The position numbers and the translations under genes are program-made. Positions 42,515 through 52,227 of a stretch of 64,000 nt of DNA are shown here, one piece after another; within the stretch, counting starts at the first letter, position 1, and every line of letters starts with the position of its first letter. Origin of the DNA: REEB95 sp963785735 (GTDB taxonomy: Bacteria > Pseudomonadota > Alphaproteobacteria > ATCC43930 > CGMCC-115725); NCBI GenBank assembly GCA_963785735.1, contig CAWAWJ010000001.1:310001-374000 (forward strand). The letters are read 5' to 3'. A model generated the notes under the pieces. That model saw nothing but the letters and a program-made list of their open reading frames with translations, was not told where the DNA came from and searched no databases.

Positions 42515-45500
42515 TTATGCGAATCGCGCGAGCGCCGCGTCGCCGATGGGCATGAGCGCCGGGCCTTCGGTCCACAAGAGCGCACAGCGGATTTTCTTGC
42601 CGGGATAAACCCCCATGACGGCCGCGCGATAACCCGCCAATTGCTCGATATAGGCCGGCGGCACCTGGGATTCATCGGCGGGCACCGGGCGCAAGGTCTT
42701 GTAATCGACGATCAGCACCTCGCTCTCCGAAACCACAAGCCGATCGATGCGCCCGGATATGGCGCGGCCGCCGATCAACCCGACGATGGGCACTTCGGCC
42801 TCGGATTGGGGCGAGAAGAGCGCCGCGAATTCCGGATGAGACAGCACCTTGAGCGTTTCGGCCGCGATCGATTGCCGCTGCTCCGCGGGCAAGGCGAAAA
42901 CCGGCAGCGCGAGAAAGCGCCGCGCGGCCTCTTCGCGCTTTTCGAGCGCGAGGGCGGGCAGGGTTTGGAGGAGCCGGTGGACCAGCAAGCCCCGTTGGAA
43001 ATCGGCGCCAGTCGCGCCGCCCAGGGGCGAGATCACCGCCGGTTCCCCGGCGGTGGGCCGCGACGGCGCCAAGGGCTTGGGCGGCGAAGGCTCGGGCTTC
43101 GGGGGCTTTTTCGCCCAAAGGGGCAGCTCCCCCTTGCCCGAGGAAGCAGGCATCCGGGGCTTGTGCGACAGCTCGGCTGCGCCGCGCTGGGGCGAGACGA
43201 GGCGCAGCCCCTCGCCTTTCCAGCCATCTTTCCCGATCAGTTTCCCCGCGTCGAAGGCGAAAGTCTTGGCGCCCGCCGCCTTCAAGCCGGCGGCGATGAA
43301 TTCGTGCCACGTGCCGCCGGGCGGATTTTGCCGCCCATGCCAGCCGCAGACATAAAGCCGGTCCTCGGCGCGGGTGAGCGCCACATAGAGGAGCCTTCGG
43401 TATTCCTGGCCGCGTTTCAAATCCGCTTCGGCTCGCGCGGCGCGCGAGGCCGGCGCATCGCCCTGTTTCAGCCAGAGCGGCACGCCATCGCTCCACACCA
43501 ATTGCGGCGGCGATTTCGGCACCTGGAGGGTGTCGGGCAGGAACACCACCGGCGCTTCCAGACCCTTGGCGCCGTGGACGGTGATGACGCGGACCTCGTC
43601 GCGCCCCGACTCATTGTTGAGGTCGCGTTTCACCTCGAGCTCGCCCAGCACCAGCCAGTGGAGGAACCCCTGCAACGACACGCCATGGCCGCGTTCATAG
43701 GCCAGCGAAGCCGCCAGCAGCTCGTCCAGGGGATCGGCGGCTTCGGGGCCGAGCCGCTTCAGCATCTTGCGCCTGCCGCCGCGCGCGCCCAGCACCTCGG
43801 CGAAAAGCTCGTAAGGCGGGATGAAATCGGCCTTGGCGAGGAGCGAGGACAAATCCTCGGTGGCCTGGCGGAATTCCGGCCGGTCGGAGGCGCGGCGGCG
43901 AAGCTCGTTCCAGAGGCTACCCTTGCGCTTCCAGGCGAGCTCGAACAGAAGCTCCTCGCCGAAGCCGTAAAGCGGACCCTTCAAGACGCAGGCCAATGTC
44001 AAATCGTCCTCGGGCAACAAGAGGAAATTGGCGAGCGCCACCATGTCCTCGATCGCGAGCTGGTCGGCCAGATACATGCGGTCGACCCCGGCGACGTCGA
44101 CGCCGCGCTCCTTGAGACTCTTCACCAGCGCGCCGATGAAGGGCGTGCGCCGGCGCACCAGCACCATGATGTCGCCCGGGGTGATGCGGCGGTTCTTCGA
44201 TTCGAGCTTTTCATGGGTGAGCGATTCGATCTTGGCCGCGACCGCGAGCGCGAGCCGCGCCGCCGGCAAGCGGCTCTGATATTGGGACAAGGGCGCGTCC
44301 CAGGGCTCGGGCGGCTGGCTTTCCTCCGGCCCGACCGGCGGCCAGAGCTCGACCAGCCCGGCCATACGGGCCCGGTCGGCCTTGTGCCGGATTTCCGTGT
44401 TATCGAGCGTGACGCCGTCCGAGGCCACGCTCGAGGCGAAGACGGCGTCGACCGCTTTCAAGATCGCCGGGGTGGAGCGGAACGAGGTTTCGAGCTCGAC
44501 CACGTCCCATTTGGCCTGGGCGGCCTTGACGCGCTCCTCGAAATGCCGGCGCATGCGCAGGAATTCCTGGGGATCGGCGCGCTGGAAGCTGAAGATCGAT
44601 TGCTTGACGTCGCCCACGGCGAAGACGGTGCGGACCTCCTCGCGCGCGCCCTGGCCCGAAAAGAAATCCGAGGCCAACGCCGCCACCACCCGCCATTGCT
44701 CGGGATTGGTGTCCTGCGCTTCGTCGATCAGGATATGGTCGATGCCGCCATCGAGCTTGTAGAGCACCCAGGGTGCCGTACCCGGGCGTTCCAGCAGCGC
44801 CACGGATTTGAGCACCAGATCGTCGAAATCCAGAAGCGCGCGCGAGGATTTGAAGGAGTCGTAAGAGGCGAGCACCGCGCCCCCCAGCCGCAAAAGCGCC
44901 GATGTGGCGTCCGCCATCAAGGCCGCGCCGTGGCGCGCGCGCGCGCGTTCCAGCCGGGCGAATTCAACCTCCAAAGCCTGAACCAGGTCGGGCGCCGCAT
45001 CGGCGAGCTTGCGGGTCATGAAATTCCGCCGCCTCTCCCCTTCCTTGGTGAAGAAGACCTGGCAATATTCGTCGAACTCGGATGCCCGGAGCTTCGGATG
45101 CGCGAGCCACAAATCGAGCCGCGCCCCCGCCTTTTGATCGGTGGTGGAGGGGCTCGCCAGCATCATCGCCGCCGCGCGCTTGAGCTTCGCCCCGTCGAAA
45201 TCCTCGTCGCGGCAGGCGGCCTTGAGAATGGACCCCGAGGTCTCGCCCGGCTTGAGATGGAGGGAAGCGCGCAATTTCGCTTCCACCCCGGCGGGGCCCA
45301 AGGCGAGGAGCGGCTCGAGCCGGGCGCGCGCTTGAGAGAGAGCCGCCATCAGCTCGGCGAAGCCCTGTTCGGGCACGAGCTGCGTCACCAGATCGAGGGC
45401 CGATTTGAGATCGCTATCGCGCCCGGCGCGGGCCTTGGCCAGCACATGGGAGCGCGCCTGTTCCATCGCCTCGTTGGCGCTCCGCTCCTCCATCACCTGG

Positions 45501-45937
45501 AAATGCGGCGGCACGCGGGATTCGATCGGGAAGCGGCGCAGCAGCGATTGGCAAAAGGCGTGGATGGTGTCGATGCGCAAGCCGCCCGGCGCGTCGAGCA
45601 CGCGGGCGAAGAGACGCCGCGCGCGGTCGATGGTGTCGGGATCGGGATTCTCGCCGGTGAGTTTCTTGAGCTGCGATCGCAGCGTGGCGCCGGGCACGGT
45701 CGCCCAATCGCTCAGCCGGTCATTGACGCGGATCGCCATTTCGGCCGCCGCCGCCTTGGTGAAGGTGAGGCAGAGAATGCGTTCGGGCCGGCTGCCCGCG
45801 AGGAGAAGCGAGAGCACGCGGTCGGTCAGGACCTTGGTCTTGCCGGTGCCGGCCGAGGCCGCGACCCAGACCGAGGCGTCGCGGGCGGCCGCGCGGCGCT
45901 GATCTTTGCCGGGATTGGGAGCGGGATCGGGTTTCAC
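42515..45937 (-). CDS. addA: Double-strand break repair helicase-nuclease AddA
   Basis: 1140 aa UvrD-type helicase plus RecB-family nuclease; with AddB it resects double-strand ends for RecA. Walker A ASAGTGKTKVLTDRVL is at the N-terminus, Walker B DEAQDTNPEQW in the middle, helicase motifs VITVHGAKGLEAPVVFLPD and VALTRAEDRLYV follow, and the C-terminal nuclease has GRIDRLVV...VLIVDYKT. GTG 45937 is preferred because it overlaps the addB stop as GTGA; an ATG at 45964 would extend it by 9 residues. Confidence 0.96.
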   Translation of the reverse strand: MKPDPAPNPGKDQRRAAARDASVWVAASAGTGKTKVLTDRVLSLLLAGSRPERILCLTFTKAAAAEMAIRVNDRLSDWATVPGATLRSQLKKLTGENPDPDTIDRARRLFARVLDAPGGLRIDTIHAFCQSLLRRFPIESRVPPHFQVMEERSANEAMEQARSHVLAKARAGRDSDLKSALDLVTQLVPEQGFAELMAALSQARARLEPLLALGPAGVEAKLRASLHLKPGETSGSILKAACRDEDFDGAKLKRAAAMMLASPSTTDQKAGARLDLWLAHPKLRASEFDEYCQVFFTKEGERRRNFMTRKLADAAPDLVQALEVEFARLERARARHGAALMADATSALLRLGGAVLASYDSFKSSRALLDFDDLVLKSVALLERPGTAPWVLYKLDGGIDHILIDEAQDTNPEQWRVVAALASDFFSGQGAREEVRTVFAVGDVKQSIFSFQRADPQEFLRMRRHFEERVKAAQAKWDVVELETSFRSTPAILKAVDAVFASSVASDGVTLDNTEIRHKADRARMAGLVELWPPVGPEESQPPEPWDAPLSQYQSRLPAARLALAVAAKIESLTHEKLESKNRRITPGDIMVLVRRRTPFIGALVKSLKERGVDVAGVDRMYLADQLAIEDMVALANFLLLPEDDLTLACVLKGPLYGFGEELLFELAWKRKGSLWNELRRRASDRPEFRQATEDLSSLLAKADFIPPYELFAEVLGARGGRRKMLKRLGPEAADPLDELLAASLAYERGHGVSLQGFLHWLVLGELEVKRDLNNESGRDEVRVITVHGAKGLEAPVVFLPDTLQVPKSPPQLVWSDGVPLWLKQGDAPASRAARAEADLKRGQEYRRLLYVALTRAEDRLYVCGWHGRQNPPGGTWHEFIAAGLKAAGAKTFAFDAGKLIGKDGWKGEGLRLVSPQRGAAELSHKPRMPASSGKGELPLWAKKPPKPEPSPPKPLAPSRPTAGEPAVISPLGGATGADFQRGLLVHRLLQTLPALALEKREEAARRFLALPVFALPAEQRQSIAAETLKVLSHPEFAALFSPQSEAEVPIVGLIGGRAISGRIDRLVVSESEVLIVDYKTLRPVPADESQVPPAYIEQLAGYRAAVMGVYPGKKIRCALLWTEGPALMPIGDAALARFA

Positions 45938-48915
45938 GGCTCGGTCCCCGCGCCCAGAAGCCATTCCTTGACCCGCGCCAGATGGGTGTAATCGGAATAG
46001 CGCGGCGCGCGTTCCGGCTGGGGCAGCGAGCGGTAGGGCATGGAAGGATCGTCGAAGCGCGCGATCAGTTTCTTGAGGCCGGCGAGCGCCTGGGAAGCAA
46101 GATCGGCCACGGCGGCTTGGTCACTGGCCGCCGGTTTTTCCTCGCCCGCCGGATCGCCGCCCGAGAGTTTCCAATAGAGGAGCGCCACGACCGCGGCCTT
46201 GGCGACGCCCGGAAAGCCGCCCCCTTCGGCGATGGCGGCCTCCAAGGGAAGCTGCGGCGCGTAGCCCGATTTGATCTCGCCCGGCGACGGCACTTGGCCG
46301 GTCTTGTAATCGAGGATGGCGAGGCTTCCATCCGTGAAGCGGTCGATGCGGTCGGCCTTGCCCGAGAGCGTGAAGGCGCCACCCTTGGCGGGGAGGACCA
46401 GAATGCCTTCGATCTCGCTGAAGCTTTGCTGGATGAAGGCGCGGCGTTCGCGCTCGAAGGCGACGAGCCAAGACGCCAAACGCTCGAAACGCGGCCACCA
46501 GAATTCGCGCAAGCTGGCGCGGTCGAGCGAGCGGCCGAATTCCTCGCGCCCGATGCGCAAGAGATCGGCTTCGGCCCCGTCGGGCAACGCGCCCGGATAG
46601 GTTTTGAGAAAGCGGTCGAGCGCCGCATGGATGAAAATGCCGCGCTCGGCCGCGCCCGGATCCTGGTCGATCGGCTCGACCGGCCGGAGGCGCAGAATGT
46701 GGCGCGCATAGATGGCGTAGGGATCGCGTATCCAGGTTTCGATCGATGTCACCGAAAGCTTGCGCGGCCGGGCTTCGAGCGGCGGCGTTGGCGCGGGCGG
46801 GGCGATGGGCACGGGCATGCCGCCCGGATCGTCGAGCTTTTGCTGCCAGGAAAGCGGTGCCCCCTCCTTGGCGTGGCCGTGCCACAGCTTTTCCTCGAGC
46901 TTCACCGCGCGCAACACGGTTTCGAGCCGCGAGAGCCAGCGCGACGGCACGGTGGGCGTGCCCTCGACCCGGGAGGCGCGGGTCAGCACCACCTCGCGCG
47001 CGCCGAGGCACTGGGCGAAGTCATGCGCCGCGGCGCCGATGCGCCGTTCGGGCGCGGGCAATCCGAAATCGCGCCGCATCGGCCGCGACAGCCAGGGATC
47101 GCTGTCGGAGCGCGGCGGCCACACGCTTTCGTTCAAGCCCCCCAGCACCAGGAGATCGGCCTGCTGGAGCCGCGCCTCGAGCAGGCCCCAGATGAAAAGC
47201 CGCGGATGGCGGCCATAGGCGGGCCGCACCACCACCCCGCCCAGGAGCGATTCGAACAGCGCGGGGTAATCCGATCCGGCGAGCGCCGGGAATCCCTTGG
47301 CGGCGTCGAGCAGCGCGCTCACATGCTTCGCCGCCGCCTCGCCGGCCTCGCCGATCCAGAGATTGGCCGCACCCTTGGCTTCATCGCTCGCCGCGAGATC
47401 CTCGGATGCGGCGGCATGCGCCGCGATGAGATCGGAGAGAGCGGCTTTGCCGGATTGGAGCGCGTCCATCAGCGGCGTCAAGGCGCGGCCGAGACGCGCG
47501 ACGAAATCCCTCAGCTCGGGCGTGGCCACGGCCTCGATCAGCCCGTCGAGCCCCGGCGCGGGCCGGGGACCGCGCAAGGCCGCGAGTTCGAGCTTGCGCG
47601 ATAGTTCACGGAAGCGGCCAGGCGCCATTCCGCCGGCGGCCAAGGGATGTTTTAAAAGCGCCAGCAACGGCAAAGGCGCGAGATTCTCGGAGGCGGCTTC
47701 CAGCACCAGGCGCAGGAACAATCCGGGCGGCGTCGATGCCAAAGGCGAGCCCGCGGAATCGTCGATCTCGATGCCCCAACGCCGAAGCTCGCCCGCGACG
47801 CGGCGGGCGAGATCGCGGTCGGGCGTCACCAGCGCGGCGGTGGCGCCGGGCGTCTCCAATTTCTGGCGCAGCAGAAGGGCGATCACCGTCGCCTCTTCCT
47901 GCGGCCCGGGGCAATCGACCCGCAACAATCCTGCGAGCGCCTTGCCGGTAATGCCCGAGATCGCGCCCCAGCGGTGGCTGACATCGGCCGGGCGGAGCGA
48001 TTCCTTGATGAGCGCCGCGCGGGAGACCGGCCCGCCCTTGACGCCCGGCGCGGGCCAGGGCCGAACCTGCTTGGGCGCGACTTCGAGCTTGGCCAGGAGC
48101 CGGGCCAGCAGATGCTGCGGATGGGTGGGGTCGAGAGATATCGCCTCCCAGGTTTCGGCATCGGCTTCCTGGTCGAGCCCGGGCAGCACCACCATGCCTT
48201 GAGGCAAGCCCGCCACCACCTTGATCAATTCCGCCACCGCCGGGACCGAGCCGGTGATGCCGGCGGCGATCACGGGGTGCGCGGGCGGCGAGCGGGTCCA
48301 GGCTTCGGCCTGGCGTTGCAGCACCCGGTTGCGCCGCGCGGCCGGATCGAGCGCGCCCAGTTCGGCCAATTCCTTCGGCCAGTATTCGGCGACGATGGCG
48401 AGGAATTTGAGCACCAGCTGCCAATGCTCGGCGAAATTAGCGGGGGCGAGGTCTTTCAGCTTGGCGAAGTCGCAACCTTCGGTCGCCGCTTCGTCGAGAA
48501 AGCGCGCGAGCTCGGCTGCCAAGGGCGCCGCCTGCGCCGCGCTCAAGGCTTCGACGCCGGCGGATTGGGCCCAGGCCATCACCAGCCGCGCGAGCTTCAA
48601 TCGCCGCGTGGCTTCGGGAATGGCGGGCGGGATGCCCGCCGCGTCCTCGCTTGATTCACTCTCCCCGGAAAGAAGCGCCAATTCCTCGGCGTCGAGATCG
48701 CCCACCGGCAAAAGCCGCGGCAGCAGCAAGGGCTTGCCCCGGCCCTGGCGCAAAAAGGCCTCGCCCAGCGCGCGCGCCGCGCGCCGCGTCGGCAGCAGCA
48801 CGGTCATGCGCGCAAGCGCCAACGGATCGCCCTGGGCGAGAGCGAGCAGCCCCGCCACCAGCGCGTCGAGGAAAGGGAGTTCCGGCGCTATGGAAAAGAC
48901 CGCGCGCCCTTTCAT
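45934..48915 (-). CDS. addB: Double-strand break repair protein AddB
   Basis: 993 aa from ATG 48915. Partner of AddA: inactivated helicase-like domains that scan for recombination hotspots plus a RecB-type nuclease. The N-terminal VLLPTRRAARALGEAFLR is the ATP-site-like segment; the nuclease motif GKADRIDRFTDGSLAILDYKTG lies near the C-terminus. The start is 4 nt after the murU-like stop. The four iron-sulfur Cys of Bacillus AddB are not evident, as usual for the alphaproteobacterial form. Confidence 0.94.
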   Translation of the reverse strand: MKGRAVFSIAPELPFLDALVAGLLALAQGDPLALARMTVLLPTRRAARALGEAFLRQGRGKPLLLPRLLPVGDLDAEELALLSGESESSEDAAGIPPAIPEATRRLKLARLVMAWAQSAGVEALSAAQAAPLAAELARFLDEAATEGCDFAKLKDLAPANFAEHWQLVLKFLAIVAEYWPKELAELGALDPAARRNRVLQRQAEAWTRSPPAHPVIAAGITGSVPAVAELIKVVAGLPQGMVVLPGLDQEADAETWEAISLDPTHPQHLLARLLAKLEVAPKQVRPWPAPGVKGGPVSRAALIKESLRPADVSHRWGAISGITGKALAGLLRVDCPGPQEEATVIALLLRQKLETPGATAALVTPDRDLARRVAGELRRWGIEIDDSAGSPLASTPPGLFLRLVLEAASENLAPLPLLALLKHPLAAGGMAPGRFRELSRKLELAALRGPRPAPGLDGLIEAVATPELRDFVARLGRALTPLMDALQSGKAALSDLIAAHAAASEDLAASDEAKGAANLWIGEAGEAAAKHVSALLDAAKGFPALAGSDYPALFESLLGGVVVRPAYGRHPRLFIWGLLEARLQQADLLVLGGLNESVWPPRSDSDPWLSRPMRRDFGLPAPERRIGAAAHDFAQCLGAREVVLTRASRVEGTPTVPSRWLSRLETVLRAVKLEEKLWHGHAKEGAPLSWQQKLDDPGGMPVPIAPPAPTPPLEARPRKLSVTSIETWIRDPYAIYARHILRLRPVEPIDQDPGAAERGIFIHAALDRFLKTYPGALPDGAEADLLRIGREEFGRSLDRASLREFWWPRFERLASWLVAFERERRAFIQQSFSEIEGILVLPAKGGAFTLSGKADRIDRFTDGSLAILDYKTGQVPSPGEIKSGYAPQLPLEAAIAEGGGFPGVAKAAVVALLYWKLSGGDPAGEEKPAASDQAAVADLASQALAGLKKLIARFDDPSMPYRSLPQPERAPRYSDYTHLARVKEWLLGAGTEP

Positions 48916-48919
48916 GGCA

Positions 48920-49651
48920 TCAACGCTCGATGCGGCGGGAATGCAGGCGTTCGGCGGCCGCGGCGAGGCCCGAGGGCGTGCCGATGTGATACCACTCGCC
49001 GTCATGCACCAGCCCGGCGAGCGCGCCCTTTTCGATGGCGCGGTCCCAGAGAAGGTTGATCGAGAAGGCGCCGCCGGGCGCGCCCTCGAATAAGCGGCGG
49101 TTCAGGATTTCGACCCCGGCGAAAACCTGGGGCGCGATCTCGCGCTCCAGGCGCCGCCGGGGCAGGCCCAAGGGATCGAGGAAAAAATCGCCCGGCCCTT
49201 CATAACCGATCGCCTGGGTGGCGCGCTGCATCAGCAGCACCGCGTCGAATTTGCCGCCGGCGTATTTCCGCGCGAGCCGCGCCAGCGCCAATTCCTTGCC
49301 GTCGAGCCAGAACACGTCGGCGTTGACGGCGAAGAAACTCTCGCCCAGAAGCGGGAGCGCCTTCCGGATGCCGCCGCCGGTTTCGAGCGCCGTCTCCTCG
49401 CGCGAGAATTGGATTTCGATGTCGCGGCGCGGCTTCAAATGGCGCTCGATCGACTCGCCTAGATAATGGAGATTGACCACCGCGCGCTTGACCCCGGCCT
49501 GGGCCAGCCGGTCGAGCACGTGATCGACCAAGGCCCGGCCTTCGACCTCGATCAACGGCTTGGGCAAGGATTCGGTCAACGCGCCCATGCGCTTGCCGCG
49601 CCCGGCGGCGAGGACGATGGCGGTTTCGGGAATGGCGGGGGCGGGTTTCAT
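48920..49651 (-). CDS. Nucleotidyltransferase, MurU-like
   Basis: 243 aa. The signature AIVLAAGRGKRMGALTESLPKPLIEVEGRALVDHVL and the metal Asp in FFAVNADVFW identify a sugar-1-phosphate nucleotidyltransferase. Pairing with the kinase encoded immediately upstream (ATGA overlap) points to MurU of the AmgK-MurU cell-wall recycling route, making UDP-MurNAc from MurNAc-1-P. A related sugar substrate is possible. Confidence 0.87.
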   Translation of the reverse strand: MKPAPAIPETAIVLAAGRGKRMGALTESLPKPLIEVEGRALVDHVLDRLAQAGVKRAVVNLHYLGESIERHLKPRRDIEIQFSREETALETGGGIRKALPLLGESFFAVNADVFWLDGKELALARLARKYAGGKFDAVLLMQRATQAIGYEGPGDFFLDPLGLPRRRLEREIAPQVFAGVEILNRRLFEGAPGGAFSINLLWDRAIEKGALAGLVHDGEWYHIGTPSGLAAAAERLHSRRIER

Positions 49652-50652
49652 GAAACCGGCGGAACGCCGCGCGATGATGGCGGGATGTGGGTTTCGAGCC
49701 AGCGCGCGATGGGCGCCAACTCCTTATGGGCGAGGCCCTTTTCCAAAAGCCGCCAGACACGCGGGATATGGGCGAGGTAGTGCGGCTTGTTGTCGCGAAC
49801 GGCGAGCCGGGTGAAAATGCCGATCACCTTGGCGTGGCGTTGCGCGCCGAGCACGGCGTAAGAGGCGTCGAACCCGGTCCGGTCGAGTTTGGGGAAAGCC
49901 GCGAGATAACGCTCTCGCATGCGTTGGGCGAGGTCGGCGCTCACGTCGCGGCGCGCGTCTTCCAACAGCGAGACTAGATCGTAGCTTTGCGGCCCCAGCA
50001 CCGCGTCCTGGAAATCGAGCAGGCCGCAGGCCAAAAGCCCGGAGCGGTTGGGGACGCGCATCAGATTATCGACGTGATAGTCGCGCAAAACCAACGTGGC
50101 GGGCGCGCCGCGCGCAACCGGCAGCAGCGCGCGCCAGAGGGCAAGATACTCTCCGCGCAAACCGGCATCGGTGGGCTTGCCCGAAATCGCCGGCAAATAC
50201 CAATCGGCCAAAAGCGCCGCCTCGTTCAAAAGCCGCTCGTCGTCATAGGGCGGCAGGAACGCCGCCTCCTTGGGCTTGAAGCGCCGCGCGAGTTCGATCA
50301 GCACGTCGACGGCGAGGGCGTAAAGCGGCTCCTCCGCCTCGCCGCGCGCCAGGAGGCGGGTATAGGTGTCGTCGCCCAAATCCTCGATCAGCAACAACCC
50401 GTTCTCGGCGTCCTGGTTGAAGACGGCGGGCGAGCCCAGGCCCAGGCCGCGCAACAGCCGCGCCACCGCGAGAAAAGCGCGCACGTTTTCCAACGGTGGG
50501 GCCGCGTCCATGAGCAGTGCGCGGCGCTTCTCCGGCCCGTAAAGCCGCACATAGCGGCGGAAGGAGGCGTCGGCGGGCAAGGGCTCGCGCTTGGCGCCGC
50601 TCCAGCCGGCCTGGTTCAAGAACCGGTCGATATGGGTCGCGCGCTCAATCAC
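49648..50652 (-). CDS. AmgK-like anomeric sugar kinase (aminoglycoside phosphotransferase fold)
   Basis: 334 aa from GTG 50652, which overlaps the tsaE stop by 8 nt. APH fold: SFRRYVRLYG near the N-terminus, LLLIEDLGDDTYTRLL, catalytic LRDYHVDNLM (HxDxxxxN-type) and metal-binding LLDFQDAVLGP. With the coupled MurU-like gene it fits AmgK, which phosphorylates MurNAc/GlcNAc at C1 in peptidoglycan recycling and can give intrinsic fosfomycin tolerance. Despite the fold it is not an antibiotic-modifying enzyme. Confidence 0.87.
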   Translation of the reverse strand: MIERATHIDRFLNQAGWSGAKREPLPADASFRRYVRLYGPEKRRALLMDAAPPLENVRAFLAVARLLRGLGLGSPAVFNQDAENGLLLIEDLGDDTYTRLLARGEAEEPLYALAVDVLIELARRFKPKEAAFLPPYDDERLLNEAALLADWYLPAISGKPTDAGLRGEYLALWRALLPVARGAPATLVLRDYHVDNLMRVPNRSGLLACGLLDFQDAVLGPQSYDLVSLLEDARRDVSADLAQRMRERYLAAFPKLDRTGFDASYAVLGAQRHAKVIGIFTRLAVRDNKPHYLAHIPRVWRLLEKGLAHKELAPIARWLETHIPPSSRGVPPVS

Positions 50653-51124
50653 GGCTGAGCTCTCCGATCCGTTTTTGCCAGGAGGAGGAGCCGGAGAGAT
50701 GGGCCACGCGCTCGCTTTCGTGCTTGCCCATCGCCAAGGCGAAATCGAGGCGCTCCGCAATCGCGAATTCGCCCAGCCGCTCCGGCCATTCGATCAGGCA
50801 GATGCCTTCGGAAAGCGCGTCCTCGAGCCCGAGCTCGCGCAGCTCATCGGGCTTCTCGATGCGGTAGAGATCGAAATGCCAGACCGGCGGACCGGCGCCG
50901 CCATCGTAAACCTCGACCAGCATGAAGGTGGGGCTCGGCACCTCCGGCGCATCGAGGCCGCGGGCGCGGATGAAGGCCCGGGCGAAGCTGGTCTTGCCGC
51001 TGCCGAACGGACCCGACAACGCGATCACGTCGCCTTTCTTGGCGCGGGCGGCGAGGCGCGCGGCCAGGCGGGCGGTCGCCGCCTCGTCGGGCAGATCGAT
51101 CATCAGGGAAAGCGCGCCATCCAC
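50645..51124 (-). CDS. tsaE: tRNA threonylcarbamoyladenosine ATPase TsaE
   Basis: 159 aa. ATPase of the TsaB-TsaD-TsaE complex that makes t6A37 in ANN-decoding tRNAs. Walker A GPFGSGKTSFARAFI, then SPTFMLVEVYDG and the Walker B-like HFDLYRIEKPDELRELGLED are all conserved. First gene of the tsaE-amgK-murU-addB-addA run on this strand; divergent from the FNR gene. Confidence 0.94.
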   Translation of the reverse strand: MDGALSLMIDLPDEAATARLAARLAARAKKGDVIALSGPFGSGKTSFARAFIRARGLDAPEVPSPTFMLVEVYDGGAGPPVWHFDLYRIEKPDELRELGLEDALSEGICLIEWPERLGEFAIAERLDFALAMGKHESERVAHLSGSSSWQKRIGELSRD

Positions 51125-51218
51125 GGCACTCTTTTAGGGGGCCGCGCGGCCCCCCGCAAGGATGCGGCGGGGTTGCGGGAAAGCGCCCGCGTTGTCATGT
51201 TGGGCACGGGAGAAGCGC

Positions 51219-52226
51219 ATGTTCAAAACGGATGTGGCGGTTATCGGCGCGGGGCCGGTCGGGCTCTTCGCCGTGTTCGAATGCGGCATGTTGAAGCTCA
51301 ACTGCCAGGTGATCGACGCGCTCGACCACACGGGCGGGCAATGCACCGCGCTTTATCCGGAAAAGCCGATCTACGACATTCCCGCCTATCCCCGGATCGA
51401 CGCCGGCGAGCTGGTCGAGAAGCTCGCCGAACAGGCCAAGCCCTTTGCGCCGCGCTACCATCTGGGCCAGGCGGTGACCGGGCTCGAAAAGCTGGCGTCG
51501 GGCGAGTTCCGGTTGAAGACGGCCAAGAACGCGACAATCGAGGCGCGGGCGGTCATCGTCGCCGCCGGAGCGGGCGCCTTCGGCCCCAACCGCCCGCCGC
51601 TTGCCGGCATCGAGCATTATGAAGGCAAGAGCGTGTTCTATCTGGTGGGGAAGCGCGAGGATTTTCGCGGGAAGCGCGTGGTCATCGCCGGCGGCGGCGA
51701 TTCGGCGGTGGATTGGGCGATCTCGCTTTGCCAAGTGGCGGCCAAGGTGATGGTGGTGCATCGCCGCGCCAAATTCCGCGCCGCACCCGAATCGGCCGCG
51801 AAGCTCCAGGCACTCCACGACGAAGGCAAGATCGAGCTGGTGGTGCCCTATCAGCTCCACGGGCTTTCAGGCGAAGGCGGGAAACTTTCGGCCGTGACCG
51901 TGGCCGATCTCGACGGCAAGACACGGGCGCTCGAAGCCGATGTGCTGCTGCCCTTTTTCGGGCTCGCCGCGGAGCTCGGGCCGATCGCGCAATGGGGCAT
52001 GGCCTTGGAACAGCATCATGTGAAGGTCGATCCCGCCACCTGCATGTCCTCGGTGCCGGGCATTTTCGCCATCGGCGACGTGGCGCATTATCCGGGCAAG
52101 CTCAAGCTCATCCTCTCGGGCTTCGCCGAAGCCGCGCTCGCCGCCCATGCGATTTTTCCGCTGGTCCATCCCGGCGAGGCGCTGCATTTCGAATATTCGA
52201 CCACCAGCGGGATACCGAAGATTTGA
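51219..52226 (+). CDS. Ferredoxin/flavodoxin--NADP+ reductase, TrxR-like
   Basis: 335 aa FAD enzyme. FAD motif VAVIGAGPVGLFAVFE (residues 6-21), NADP motif VVIAGGGDSAVDWA, and C-terminal FAIGDVAHYPGKLKLILSGFAEAALAA. The redox CxxC of thioredoxin reductase is absent (GGQCTALYP has a single Cys at that place), typical of the ferredoxin-reductase branch. ATG 51219 follows GGGAG. It converges with divL with one base between stops. Confidence 0.92.
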   Translation: MFKTDVAVIGAGPVGLFAVFECGMLKLNCQVIDALDHTGGQCTALYPEKPIYDIPAYPRIDAGELVEKLAEQAKPFAPRYHLGQAVTGLEKLASGEFRLKTAKNATIEARAVIVAAGAGAFGPNRPPLAGIEHYEGKSVFYLVGKREDFRGKRVVIAGGGDSAVDWAISLCQVAAKVMVVHRRAKFRAAPESAAKLQALHDEGKIELVVPYQLHGLSGEGGKLSAVTVADLDGKTRALEADVLLPFFGLAAELGPIAQWGMALEQHHVKVDPATCMSSVPGIFAIGDVAHYPGKLKLILSGFAEAALAAHAIFPLVHPGEALHFEYSTTSGIPKI

Positions 52227-52227
52227 G

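Noticed and set aside
42095..45991. 1298-codon open frame antisense to addA
   Set aside because: Composition is shadow-like (Arg, Gly, Ala, His) and the opposite strand encodes all AddA motifs.
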